Positions 1 through 7,341 of a stretch of DNA of 10,034 nucleotides are shown here, in pieces. Under the pieces are notes generated by a model. That model made no database searches, was not told the DNA's origin, and saw only the letters and a program-made list of their open reading frames with translations. The translations under genes were made by a program, and so were the position numbers. Source of the DNA: an uncultured Erysipelotrichaceae bacterium. Lineage in GTDB: Bacteria > Bacillota_I > Bacilli_A > Erysipelotrichales > Coprobacillaceae. The DNA lies in contig CAMFRJ010000024.1 of assembly GCA_945981915.1 (NCBI GenBank), positions 1 to 10,034 on the forward strand, given 5' to 3'. Every line of letters begins with the position of its first letter. Position 1 is the first letter of the stretch.

Positions 1-222
1 ATCTTATTTATTATCAATATAAAGAAATTTAGATAATCATATCATGATCATTTTGTATTGATGAAGTGATATTCCTATTTTTTCTAATTAAATAACTCGT
101 AGGATGAAATCCACATGAAAAAGCTATCTCTACGATCAAATGATAATCTTTTCATAACACTATACTTTTTTATACTCTATAATATGATATTGTTGTCCAT
201 ATAAAAAAACATATGATGTGGT
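1..222. other. AT-rich left edge, no supported gene
   Basis: Stop codons interrupt all frames. The longest ATG-started reading frame I noticed is 23 codons on the minus strand (84-155) and has no ribosome site. The stretch lies downstream of the flavin-binding protein gene and should hold its 3' end, but I see no convincing hairpin followed by a T run. The best local symmetry is a 6-bp inverted repeat (TCGTAG at 97-102, CTACGA at 130-135) and a weak CATAT/ATATG pair around 198-215. The first few dozen bases could be the tail of a gene entering from the left, which cannot be judged here. Confidence 0.5.
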
Positions 223-684
223 TTAAAATCTTCTTTTTCCTGTAATCGAATCAACTGTCACTTTAAAAATAGCCGTCATCTCAAGTGCCTCTTCATGAAT
301 ACTATGTTGGTGATAACCACAATGATCTAATAAAAGCTGTAATGCTTTTAGTGATTCTTGTCGGTCATCAATGAGTTCACATTTTCCATAAGCTATAAAA
401 CTTTCATAAAGACACGTCACTGAAGAAATTGTATCTTTAAAACGATAACAGTTATCTCCTTCTAAACAAACATAAGGATTCATTTGTAATAATTTATATT
501 TTTTCCCCGCCTTGGCACCATGAAAATAGAAAACAAGATTTCCATTTTCAATGCAGTATCCAAATGAAACAGGAACAACATAAGGATACAATTCATGATG
601 AATACCAAGATGAATCGTATCAATATTATTGATTAAATCGATGATTTCAGCAAAATCTTTAATTTCTCTTTTTTCTTTTCCCAT
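223..684 (-). CDS. NimA-like pyridoxamine 5'-phosphate oxidase-fold flavin-binding protein
   Basis: This 153-residue protein belongs to the split-barrel FMN-binding group that includes NimA nitroimidazole-resistance proteins and many uncharacterised flavin reductases. Visible family features are a REI-type start (residues 6-8), PYVVPVSFGY at 34-43, FYFHGAKAGKK at 52-62, an NPYVCLE strand near 69-75, YESFIAYGK at 93-101 and a terminal ITGKRR at 147-152. There is no signal peptide or membrane segment, so it should be cytosolic. The start is supported by GAGGT about 7 bases upstream, lying inside the end of the acylphosphatase gene. Only one base separates the two genes, so they are probably co-transcribed and translationally linked. 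Substrate and any link to drug resistance are unknown. The family call is firm; the enzymatic role is not. Confidence 0.88.
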   Translation of the reverse strand: MGKEKREIKDFAEIIDLINNIDTIHLGIHHELYPYVVPVSFGYCIENGNLVFYFHGAKAGKKYKLLQMNPYVCLEGDNCYRFKDTISSVTCLYESFIAYGKCELIDDRQESLKALQLLLDHCGYHQHSIHEEALEMTAIFKVTVDSITGKRRF

Positions 685-685
685 G

Positions 686-955
686 TTAATACCTCACTTC
701 AAAAGTATTTTCATTTTTGATAACATCTAATGGTTTATAAGAAATATGATCTATTTGAATAAAAGGTTCTTGAAATAATCTTTCAATCATCTTTTCAATA
801 ACTGCTTCTTCTCCTTGAATTTCTGCAGTAACACTATAATCATATTCATTTTTCACAAATCCTGTTAAATGAAGCTGATGTGCAATGTTATAACAACGAT
901 AGCGAAAGCCAACACCTTGAACTCGTCCTTGAAAATGATATTCTCTTCTTATCAT
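686..955 (-). CDS. acyP: acylphosphatase
   Basis: This 89-residue protein has the usual length of the acylphosphatase family, small cytosolic alpha/beta enzymes that hydrolyse carboxyl-phosphate bonds such as those in acetyl phosphate or 1,3-bisphosphoglycerate. The signature GRVQGVGFR covers residues 10-18, where R18 is the expected phosphate-binding arginine. GFVKN at 32-36 supplies the catalytic asparagine N36. The usual D-G-S after it is here DYS, a minor variation. The gene lies 31 bp downstream of the aminotransferase stop, directly after an AT-rich hairpin, and 1 bp upstream of the flavin-binding gene. No clear Shine-Dalgarno sequence precedes its ATG, unlike most genes here, so expression may be low or depend on read-through. 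The physiological substrate cannot be told from the sequence. Confidence 0.93.
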   Translation of the reverse strand: MIRREYHFQGRVQGVGFRYRCYNIAHQLHLTGFVKNEYDYSVTAEIQGEEAVIEKMIERLFQEPFIQIDHISYKPLDVIKNENTFEVRY

Positions 956-960
956 AAGTT

Positions 961-991
961 TATAAAAAATAATCGTTTTTCAACGATTATT
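961..991 (-). terminator. AT-rich hairpin ending the aminotransferase transcript
   Basis: Read on the minus strand, AATAATCG (991-984) and CGATTATT (975-968) form an 8-bp stem with an 8-base loop, followed by a run of Ts. The upstream arm contains the aminotransferase stop codon (987-989). The stem has only two G-C pairs, so termination is likely partial. It may act as an intercistronic hairpin that lowers expression of the acylphosphatase pair. Confidence 0.5.
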
Positions 992-2225
992 GAATAGAAT
1001 CTAAAATTTCTTTCATCTTAAATGCAAGTCCTTCACATTTATCAATAGAAAGCGAACATAAAGCCACACGAATTCCTTTATTGACCTTAATTGTATAAAT
1101 ATCTTTTGCTAACATTGCTTCATGGAATTTTGTGAGTAATTCATCATCTTCTATTTTTAAAGTGACAAAGAATCCTTCTTTATATGGGTAATAAACCAAA
1201 CCACATTCATCTGCTTCTGTTTTAAAGATATCACATCTTTGTCTTAATAAATCAACATATTTTTGTTTTTCTTCATTAAATTCATCTTTATAATCAGTTG
1301 TCACTTTGACAAAGTTTTCCATTGCCGCATTAGGAATATTTGACCAGCTTGCTCTGGCATGTTTTTCCATTAAAATTTCTAATGATCTGACACTTTCTTG
1401 TTCTTTTGCTAAGATTAATGCTCCTCCACATCTTAAACCATAAGATGTTAATGTTTTTGAACATGAAAAAGCTACAACAATCATGACATCATCATTAATT
1501 TGATTAAAAGCATTCATGTATTGACGAGAATTCTTTAAATCATATGAATAATCAATATAAGCAATATCATCTAAGATGATGACTGGTCCTTCCTTAGATA
1601 ATTCATTGACAAAAGCAATCACTTCTTCCCATTCTTCTAAAGTCATTGAATATCCAGTTGGATTATGACAAGGATCATTAATAATCGCTAATACTTTTCC
1701 TTGTTTATTCATCACTTCTCGACATACTTCTTTAAAACTATTGATATTAAAAGCATCTCCATCAAACATTTGATATGTTTTGACATCACAATTAGCAATC
1801 GTCGCCATTGATTTATAATTTCCCCAAGCAATATGAGGAATGATTAATGTTTGTTCATTATCTAAAACATTTAAAATAGTTGAACTGACAGCTCCAGAAC
1901 CACCTGGTGTTGCAATCACACTATGTGCTAAAGTCATTGGTGTATCTTGAATGACCCAATTATAAACTTGTTCTCTAAAGTTTGGATTTCCATCAAAGCT
2001 AGAAGCATATTTCGCTTTTGTTCTGTTATCTAAACTATTATATGAGTTAAAAACTGTATCTAAAGCAACCAATTGTCCATGTTCATCATATAATGAACCA
2101 ATTGTAGCGTTAATGACATTTTCTTTTCCTTTTTTAGCAATTGCTTCATTAGCCATATTGACAATTTTAAATACATTATCAACGATAGGATTATGATCAA
2201 TATTTTTTCTTACAAAACTTTTCAT
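987..2225 (-). CDS. class I/II PLP-dependent aminotransferase, aspartate/aromatic type
   Basis: This 412-residue cytosolic enzyme is a fold-type I aminotransferase that moves an amino group between an amino acid and a 2-oxo acid through pyridoxal phosphate. The PLP lysine is K257 in SCSKTLTSYGLRCG, with phosphate-binding R265. NPTG is at 188-191. D220 and Y223 in DDIAY contact the PLP ring, and R386 in KGIRVAL is the expected substrate carboxylate arginine. A tryptophan (W134 in PHIAWGNY) sits where aspartate and aromatic aminotransferases have their ring-stacking tryptophan, so it resembles subgroup I-alpha more than the short I-gamma aspartate aminotransferases common in Firmicutes. The start has AGAGG 8 bases upstream. 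It has its own promoter and a hairpin over the stop codon. The exact amino acid is not readable from the sequence. Confidence 0.88.
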   Translation of the reverse strand: MKSFVRKNIDHNPIVDNVFKIVNMANEAIAKKGKENVINATIGSLYDEHGQLVALDTVFNSYNSLDNRTKAKYASSFDGNPNFREQVYNWVIQDTPMTLAHSVIATPGGSGAVSSTILNVLDNEQTLIIPHIAWGNYKSMATIANCDVKTYQMFDGDAFNINSFKEVCREVMNKQGKVLAIINDPCHNPTGYSMTLEEWEEVIAFVNELSKEGPVIILDDIAYIDYSYDLKNSRQYMNAFNQINDDVMIVVAFSCSKTLTSYGLRCGGALILAKEQESVRSLEILMEKHARASWSNIPNAAMENFVKVTTDYKDEFNEEKQKYVDLLRQRCDIFKTEADECGLVYYPYKEGFFVTLKIEDDELLTKFHEAMLAKDIYTIKVNKGIRVALCSLSIDKCEGLAFKMKEILDSIQ

Positions 2226-2261
2226 TTACATTACCTCTCATCTTTTTTATGTCTTAATAAA

Positions 2262-2290
2262 GTTATGACAAAAAATAATTCATTTGTCAA
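2262..2290 (-). promoter_or_regulatory. promoter of the aminotransferase gene
   Basis: On the minus strand a perfect -35 TTGACA (2290-2285) is followed by a 17-base spacer and CATAAC (2267-2262), which matches four of six -10 positions. It lies between the dehydrogenase terminator and the aminotransferase ribosome site, where a start for this gene is expected. Confidence 0.6.
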
Positions 2291-2310
2291 TTGTTTTATA
2301 AGAATATGAA

Positions 2311-2345
2311 AAGAAAAACACGCATTCTTAAGAATACGTGTTTGT
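2311..2345 (-). terminator. Rho-independent terminator of the SDR gene
   Basis: On the minus strand an 11-bp stem (2342-2332 with 2327-2317) closes on a UUAA loop and is followed by a T-rich tract. The seventh pair is a U-G wobble in the minus-strand RNA but would be a C-A mismatch in plus-strand RNA, so the hairpin is better formed for the dehydrogenase transcript. It begins a few bases after that gene's stop codon. Confidence 0.8.
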
Positions 2346-2347
2346 GA

Positions 2348-3106
2348 TTATAAATCTACACCGTAGTCACTGACAACAACTTGACCTGTTAAAGGAGCTG
2401 CTTCATCACTTGCTAAGAATAAAGCGATTTTTGCAACATCTAAAGCACTACATGGACTTAATGATAAGTCACTGTGAGCACGCATTGCTCCAAACATCTT
2501 AAGATCCATTGTTTCAGGTGTTAAACCAGCAGACATTGATGTTGTAATTGATCCTGGACAGATAACATTACAACGAATCTTTTCAGCTGCAAAACGCATT
2601 GCTGTATGTTTTGTAATACCAATAATTGCTGCCTTTGATGCTACATAAGCTGCACCACCTGCTCCATATTGACCAGCAACACTAGAAATATTCACAATTG
2701 AAGCTCCACTTGTCATCACTTTTAAAGCTTCTGACATACAATAGATTGTTCCTTTTTCATTAATATCAATAACTCTATCTAAATCATCATAATCAACACG
2801 ATCAATAGCGTTTAATCCTTTATCAAGAATACCAGCATTATTGACTAAAATATCAACTCTTCCATAAGTTTCAACTGTTTTATTCACTAAGTTTTTCACA
2901 TCATCAACTTTTGAGATATCTGTTGGCACACATAATACTTCTCCCCCAGCTTCTCGAATTTCTTTAGCCACTTCTTCTAATGGTTCAACTCGTCTTGCAG
3001 AAATAACAACTGTAGCTCCTTCACTTGCAAATAGTTTTGCAATTTCACTACCTACACCTGCATTTCCACCTGTAACGATTGCAACTTTGTTTTCTAATCT
3101 TTTCAT
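2348..3106 (-). CDS. short-chain dehydrogenase/reductase (classical SDR)
   Basis: This 252-residue soluble oxidoreductase has the complete classical SDR plan. The cofactor loop TGGNAGVG is at 12-19, D63 follows the third strand, and NNAG is at 89-92. The catalytic set is N116, S142 (in NISSVAG), Y154 and K158 (YVASK), with the PGSI loop at 184-187. Arginines R38-R39 directly after the second strand, instead of an acidic residue, point to NADP(H) rather than NAD(H); this is inference from the family rule. The start has GGAGG 10 bases upstream and an extended -10 promoter; a terminator follows the stop. Similar enzymes include 3-oxoacyl-ACP reductases and hydroxysteroid dehydrogenases. No fatty-acid or bile-acid genes are nearby, so the substrate stays open. 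Confidence 0.92.
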   Translation of the reverse strand: MKRLENKVAIVTGGNAGVGSEIAKLFASEGATVVISARRVEPLEEVAKEIREAGGEVLCVPTDISKVDDVKNLVNKTVETYGRVDILVNNAGILDKGLNAIDRVDYDDLDRVIDINEKGTIYCMSEALKVMTSGASIVNISSVAGQYGAGGAAYVASKAAIIGITKHTAMRFAAEKIRCNVICPGSITTSMSAGLTPETMDLKMFGAMRAHSDLSLSPCSALDVAKIALFLASDEAAPLTGQVVVSDYGVDL

Positions 3107-3130
3107 TTTCTATATTCCTCCAATGAAATC

Positions 3131-3139
3131 ATTATAACA
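3131..3139 (-). promoter_or_regulatory. extended -10 promoter of the SDR gene
   Basis: The minus strand reads TGTTATAAT, a perfect -10 with the TG extension. Only a weak -35 lies 17 bases upstream. Transcription would start near 3124, giving a very short leader that begins close to the GGAGG ribosome site at 3117-3121. Confidence 0.5.
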
Positions 3140-3189
3140 TAGTATTACAAAAATAAATACGCTTAACTTTATCTTTTTATGCTGAAAAG

Positions 3190-3198
3190 TGATACTAT
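3190..3198 (+). promoter_or_regulatory. possible extended -10 promoter of the M32 carboxypeptidase gene
   Basis: The plus strand reads TGATACTAT, an extended -10 form without a recognisable -35 at the right spacing. It lies 17 bases before the ATG, with the AGGTGA ribosome site at 3206-3211 in between. The implied leader is only about 10 bases, so the assignment is tentative. Confidence 0.35.
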
Positions 3199-3215
3199 AA
3201 ATATGAGGTGAGACT

Positions 3216-4727
3216 ATGGACAAAGAAGAAGCTTTACAATTTTATAAAAACTACAATGAAAAATGTCAGGCTTATGAATTGGCTTTAAAAACAATGTTTT
3301 TTGATATGTCAACAATTGCCCCTGTTAATGGAAATGATTATTGTATTCAAATGATGTCTCTTTTATCAGGAGAATTATATGATTATATGATAAATCCTGA
3401 TCATATTGATAAATTACAACAACTTCATCATATGGATTTAGGAGAAATCATCAATAAAGATATTCAACTTTCTTTAAAAGAAGTCAATAAAACAGCATTA
3501 TTACCTAAGGATTTTTATATAAAAATGCAACAAACATATACAAAAGGAGAAGTTGTCTGGCGTCAAGCAAAAAATGCAAACAATTACGCAATGTTTAAAG
3601 ATTGTTTAAAAGAAATCGTCGCTATAAAAAAACAATCTTATCAATATTATGGTGTTAAAAAAACATTGTATGATGATATGTTAGACGATTACGAAACAGG
3701 TATGTCTATTGAAAAATATGATCATTTTTTCAACGCTATAAAAAATCGACTTGTTCCTTTTGTCAAAAAAGTGATGAATGAAGGTATTTTCATTGATGAT
3801 ACACCACTTCACCAAAATTTTGAAATCACAAAACAAGAGAAAGTAACAGAACTTTTAAAAGATTATTTACATTTTCAAAAAGAAAACTGTTATTTAGGAA
3901 CAACAGAACATCCATTTACGACTGATTTTTCATTACATGATGTCAGAATAACAACAAAATATTTAGAAAATTCTTTAATTAGTTCTTTATTTTCTATTAT
4001 TCATGAATATGGTCATGCTTTATATCATCTTAATATGGATGAATCACTTGCCGGATTAAAAGTTGCTTCATCTATGACTTGTGGTATGCATGAATCACAA
4101 AGCCGTTTTTTAGAAAACTATATTGGAAAAAGGAAATCTTTCTGGATTTGTCTTTATCCTCAAATACAAAAAATTTTCCCTAAACAATTAAAAGATCTAT
4201 CATTAGATCAGTTTGTTCAAATGATAAATGTATCTCAACCATCATTGATAAGAACTGAGGCAGATGAATTGACTTATCCATTACATATTTTGATCCGTTA
4301 TGAATTAGAAAAAGATATGATCAATGGAGATGTTGATTTTGATCATTTAGATCAACTCTGGGCAGATAAATATGAACAATATTTAGGTATAAGACCAGCA
4401 GATGCAAAGTCTGGTATTTTGCAAGATATTCATTGGTCTGGTGGTGATTTTGGTTATTTTCCAACTTATGCTTTAGGTAGTGCTTTTGCTGCACAGTTTT
4501 TCCAAGAAATGAATAAAGATGTTGATGTTGATGATGTTTTAGCACATCACCATTTCGATGTTATTAACGATTGGTTAAAAGAACATATTCACCGTTATGG
4601 TGCCTTGTACAACGCTAATGAAATGATGCAAAAAGTTACACATCAAGATTTTGATGTCAATATTTATATTGATTATCTCATAGAAAAATATTCTTGTCTT
4701 TATCATATAAAGGAGTCAAAAGAATGA
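3216..4727 (+). CDS. M32 family zinc carboxypeptidase (Taq/YpwA type)
   Basis: This 503-residue cytosolic metallopeptidase removes C-terminal amino acids from peptides. All M32 family signatures are present in order: HPF at 232-234, DVRIT at 242-246, the zinc motif HEYGH at 263-267, HESQS at 292-296 whose E293 is the expected third zinc ligand, IRTEAD at 345-350, and GILQDIHW at 400-407 followed by GYFPTYALG. E264 is the expected catalytic base. Length matches the family and there is no signal peptide, so a role in intracellular peptide turnover is likely. The start follows an AGGTGA ribosome site by 4 bases. The stop overlaps the rarA start by four bases (ATGA), which implies one transcript and coupled translation. 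Preferred peptide substrates cannot be inferred. Confidence 0.95.
   Translation: MDKEEALQFYKNYNEKCQAYELALKTMFFDMSTIAPVNGNDYCIQMMSLLSGELYDYMINPDHIDKLQQLHHMDLGEIINKDIQLSLKEVNKTALLPKDFYIKMQQTYTKGEVVWRQAKNANNYAMFKDCLKEIVAIKKQSYQYYGVKKTLYDDMLDDYETGMSIEKYDHFFNAIKNRLVPFVKKVMNEGIFIDDTPLHQNFEITKQEKVTELLKDYLHFQKENCYLGTTEHPFTTDFSLHDVRITTKYLENSLISSLFSIIHEYGHALYHLNMDESLAGLKVASSMTCGMHESQSRFLENYIGKRKSFWICLYPQIQKIFPKQLKDLSLDQFVQMINVSQPSLIRTEADELTYPLHILIRYELEKDMINGDVDFDHLDQLWADKYEQYLGIRPADAKSGILQDIHWSGGDFGYFPTYALGSAFAAQFFQEMNKDVDVDDVLAHHHFDVINDWLKEHIHRYGALYNANEMMQKVTHQDFDVNIYIDYLIEKYSCLYHIKESKE
4710..4715 (+). promoter_or_regulatory. ribosome binding site deciding the rarA start
   Basis: AAGGAG lies 8 bases before the ATG at 4724. 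This supports that ATG over an in-frame TTG at 4694, which has no ribosome site and would add ten residues not typical of the family. Confidence 0.8.
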
Positions 4728-6040
4728 AACAAGGAAGTTTATTTGAAAATCAATTAAAAGATCCTTTAGCGAGTCGTTTAAGACCGCAAACATTAGAAGA
4801 ATATATCGGTCAAAAACATCTTGTTGGTCAAAATAAAATACTTCGCCAAATGATAGAAAACGATACGGTTCCTTCAATGATATTTTGGGGACCTCCAGGT
4901 GTTGGTAAAACAACATTGGCAAGAATTATTGCCCAGACAACAAAATCTCATTTTATTGATTTTTCAGCAGTAAACAGTGGTATTAAAGAAATTAAAGTTG
5001 TTATGAAAGAAGCACAAGAAAGTAGAGAACATGGTATCAAAACAATTGTCTTTGTTGATGAAATACATCGCTTTAATAAGGCTCAACAAGATGCATTTCT
5101 ACCTTATGTTGAAAAAGGAAGCATCATTCTCATCGGGGCAACAACTGAAAATCCATCTTTTGAAATTAATTCTGCACTCCTATCAAGATGTAAAGTCTTT
5201 GTTTTGAAAGCATTAACAAACGAAGATATCATCGAATTAATACAACGAGCTCTCCATAATGACAATGGTTTTGGAAAGCAAAAGATCGTCATTGATGAAG
5301 ATTGTATAGAAATGATTGCTATGTTTGCAAATGGAGATGCCCGAATCGCTTTAAATACTTTAGAAATAGTCGTCTTCAATGGTCTCAAAGAAGATCAACA
5401 GATCATTGTCACAAAAGATATCATTGAACAATGTACCAACACCAAATCTTTACTTTATGATAAAAAAGGAGAAGAACATTATAACTTGATCTCTGCTTTA
5501 CATAAATCTATGAGAAATAGTGATGTAGATGCTGCTATATATTGGTTAGCAAGAATGTTAGAAGCTGGAGAAGATCCATTATATATTGCCAGAAGACTTA
5601 TCAGATTTGCAAGTGAAGATATTGGTATGGCAGATAGCCATGCTTTACAGATTGCCATCAACGGCTATCAGGCATGTCACTTTTTAGGAATGCCGGAATG
5701 TTCTGTTCATTTAACACATGTCGTGATCTATCTTTCTTTATCTGTGAAATCGAATGCTTTATATACAGCTTATGAAAGTGCTAAAAAAGATGCTTTAAAA
5801 TCTATGGCTGAGCCTGTCCCTTTACATTTAAGAAATGCACCAACACAATTAATGAAAGAATTAAATTATGGTAAAGGTTATCAATATGCTCATGATTATC
5901 AAAATAAACTTACAACAATGACCTGTTTACCAGAGAGTCTCAAGGATGCTTCTTATTATCATCCAACAAATCAAGGTAGTGAAATCAAAGTTAAACAAAG
6001 ATTAGAACAAATTAAAAAGTGGAAAAAAGAACATCGTTGA
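4724..6040 (+). CDS. rarA: replication-associated recombination protein A (AAA+ ATPase RarA/MgsA)
   Basis: This 438-residue cytosolic AAA+ ATPase belongs to the RarA/MgsA/WRNIP1 family, which works with SSB at stalled or damaged replication forks. Walker A GPPGVGKTT is at 56-64 (K62). Walker B with the family-specific DEIHRFNKAQQD starts at 112. GATTENPS at 138-145 is the sensor 1 region, and SALLSRC soon after holds the expected arginine finger. The RarA-specific C-terminal part follows: HKSMR at 260-264, EAGEDP at 280-285, ASEDIGMAD at 296-304, then the tetramerisation region. It starts inside the last codons of the carboxypeptidase gene (ATGA overlap), so the two are likely co-expressed. 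That pairing has no obvious functional logic and may simply be shared transcription. Length and motifs are complete, so it should be functional. Confidence 0.97.
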   Translation: MKQGSLFENQLKDPLASRLRPQTLEEYIGQKHLVGQNKILRQMIENDTVPSMIFWGPPGVGKTTLARIIAQTTKSHFIDFSAVNSGIKEIKVVMKEAQESREHGIKTIVFVDEIHRFNKAQQDAFLPYVEKGSIILIGATTENPSFEINSALLSRCKVFVLKALTNEDIIELIQRALHNDNGFGKQKIVIDEDCIEMIAMFANGDARIALNTLEIVVFNGLKEDQQIIVTKDIIEQCTNTKSLLYDKKGEEHYNLISALHKSMRNSDVDAAIYWLARMLEAGEDPLYIARRLIRFASEDIGMADSHALQIAINGYQACHFLGMPECSVHLTHVVIYLSLSVKSNALYTAYESAKKDALKSMAEPVPLHLRNAPTQLMKELNYGKGYQYAHDYQNKLTTMTCLPESLKDASYYHPTNQGSEIKVKQRLEQIKKWKKEHR

Positions 6041-6083
6041 TCTTTTACACATTTTGAAAATGCCATCATTCATTGAGAAATAA

Positions 6084-6092
6084 TGTTATAAT
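6084..6092 (+). promoter_or_regulatory. extended -10 promoter of the MFS transporter gene
   Basis: TGTTATAAT is a perfect extended -10. No good -35 lies 17 bases upstream. It is followed by the strong ribosome site AAGGAGGA (6103-6110), 6 bases before the ATG. The transporter can therefore be expressed apart from rarA, although no rarA terminator is visible between them. Confidence 0.6.
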
Positions 6093-6116
6093 CATTTTGT
6101 TTAAGGAGGATCTTTC

Positions 6117-7301
6117 ATGAAAAAAATACGCAGTCTTGACTTAAAATACGCTGGCAGTCAAGTTTTTTACTTCGCAGCATTTTGTTCAATGATGGGTTAT
6201 GCATCTGTCTTTTTATTAGATAAAGGGTGTACCAATTCTGAAATTGGAATTGCTTTAGCCATTTCTAATATTATTGCAGTTTTTACACAACCTGTCTTAG
6301 CATCTTTTGTTGATAATCATCAAAATATTGAAATGAGAAATGTCATTTCAATCATTGCTTTGATTGTCATTGTTCTATCTGCTGTTTTATATCTTATCCC
6401 AGGTAGTACTTTATTTGTTTTATTTTTAGTCGTGACAATTTTCGCAATCATGTCGACTATAATGCCATTGATGAATTCACTCGCTTTTGTTTTTGAAAAA
6501 TATGGTATTGAAATCAATTATGGCCTAGCAAGAGGTTTAGGTTCTGTTGCCTATGCTTTTGCAAGCATGGTGTTAGGATATGTTGTAGAAAGCTTTTCAC
6601 CAGGCATCCTACCACTTTTCTATATCATTTTTACTGCTTTATTATTTGTTGTTGTCAGATTGTTTGTTTTACCAAAAACAGGACATTATGAAATTATTGA
6701 AGAACATCAAAAAAAAGATGACGTTCAACAATTATCTTTTGGAAAATTTTGTATGAAATACAAAAAATTCATTATTTTCCTCTTAGGTTTTGTTCTTGTT
6801 TATTTCGCTCATACAATTATAAACAATTTCTTTATTCAAGTAATCACTAATATTGGTGGAACAAGTTCTGATATGGGAAATGCTGTTTTTGTAGCCGCAA
6901 TGCTAGAACTTCCAACAATGGCGTTATTTAGTAAATTAAGTGAAAAAATCAATTGTGGAACACTCATTAAATTCTCTATAATTATGTTTGTCGCAAAACA
7001 TACAATTACATATTTTGCAACAAATATGATTATGATTTATATAGCGCAAATCTTACAAATGTTTGCTTATGCATTATTTATTCCTGCATCTGTTTATTAT
7101 GTCAATCAAAAAGTTGCTGTTGCTGACCGTGTAAAAGGTCAATCATTAGTAACAATGTCGATGACATTATCAGGTGTTTTTGCCAGCTTCTGTGGTGGTA
7201 TTTTATTAGACGCTATTGGTGTTCACGAAGTATTACTTGTAAGTGCTATTCTTTCTGTTGTTGGTGCAATCATTGTCTGTGCAACAACTGAAAACGTATA
7301 A
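6117..7301 (+). CDS. major facilitator superfamily transporter (LacY/NHS-like group)
   Basis: This 394-residue inner-membrane protein has about twelve hydrophobic segments, roughly at residues 11-34, 43-64, 76-95, 97-124, 139-158, 163-185, 217-240, 254-274, 280-300, 303-328, 343-366 and 369-390. A charged cytoplasmic loop (186-216) separates the two six-helix halves. The ARGLGSVAYAFAS stretch (138-150) resembles the R-x-x-GS-x motif of the oligosaccharide and nucleoside proton symporters, the MFS_1-like group that includes LacY and HcaT. A proton-coupled importer is the best guess, but an exporter is not excluded. It has its own extended -10 promoter, a near-perfect ribosome site and its own terminator, so it is a single-gene unit. 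No metabolic gene beside it hints at the substrate. Confidence 0.88.
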   Translation: MKKIRSLDLKYAGSQVFYFAAFCSMMGYASVFLLDKGCTNSEIGIALAISNIIAVFTQPVLASFVDNHQNIEMRNVISIIALIVIVLSAVLYLIPGSTLFVLFLVVTIFAIMSTIMPLMNSLAFVFEKYGIEINYGLARGLGSVAYAFASMVLGYVVESFSPGILPLFYIIFTALLFVVVRLFVLPKTGHYEIIEEHQKKDDVQQLSFGKFCMKYKKFIIFLLGFVLVYFAHTIINNFFIQVITNIGGTSSDMGNAVFVAAMLELPTMALFSKLSEKINCGTLIKFSIIMFVAKHTITYFATNMIMIYIAQILQMFAYALFIPASVYYVNQKVAVADRVKGQSLVTMSMTLSGVFASFCGGILLDAIGVHEVLLVSAILSVVGAIIVCATTENV

Positions 7302-7341
7302 AAAGAAGCAAAGAAACGAAAGTTTCTTGACTTCTTTTTTA
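7301..7341 (+). terminator. Rho-independent terminator of the MFS gene
   Basis: AAAAGAAG (7301-7308) pairs with CTTCTTTT (7331-7338) and AAGAAAC (7311-7317) with GTTTCTT (7322-7328). A 2x2 internal loop (CA/GA) lies between them, the loop is a stable GAAA tetraloop, and a T run follows. It starts at the last base of the MFS stop codon. The A-rich 5' side means it could also work weakly in the other direction. Confidence 0.85.

Noticed and set aside
84..155. A 23-codon minus-strand frame with an ATG at 155
   Set aside because: It is too short, lacks a ribosome site, and such frames are expected by chance in AT-rich spacer DNA.
4321..4545. Open frame of 74 codons on the minus strand inside the carboxypeptidase gene
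   Set aside because: It lies wholly within a conserved M32 coding region, and its His/Gln/Asn-rich translation is what an antisense AT-rich frame gives. No ribosome site or family resemblance.
4694..4723. Extended rarA start at the TTG at 4694
   Set aside because: It has no ribosome site and adds ten atypical residues. The ATG at 4724 has AAGGAG at ideal spacing and matches family N-termini.
4716..5661. Minus-strand open frames inside rarA (around 4716-4922, 5104-5388 and 5479-5661)
   Set aside because: All are antisense to highly conserved RarA motifs and have no recognisable domain of their own.
6050..6062. CATTTT-G-AAAATG palindrome after rarA as a terminator
   Set aside because: The stem is short and nearly all A-T with almost no loop, and no T run follows. 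It is unlikely to stop transcription.
6320..6517. Minus-strand open frame inside the MFS gene
   Set aside because: It is antisense to membrane helices 3-4 of a clear transporter and resembles no protein family.
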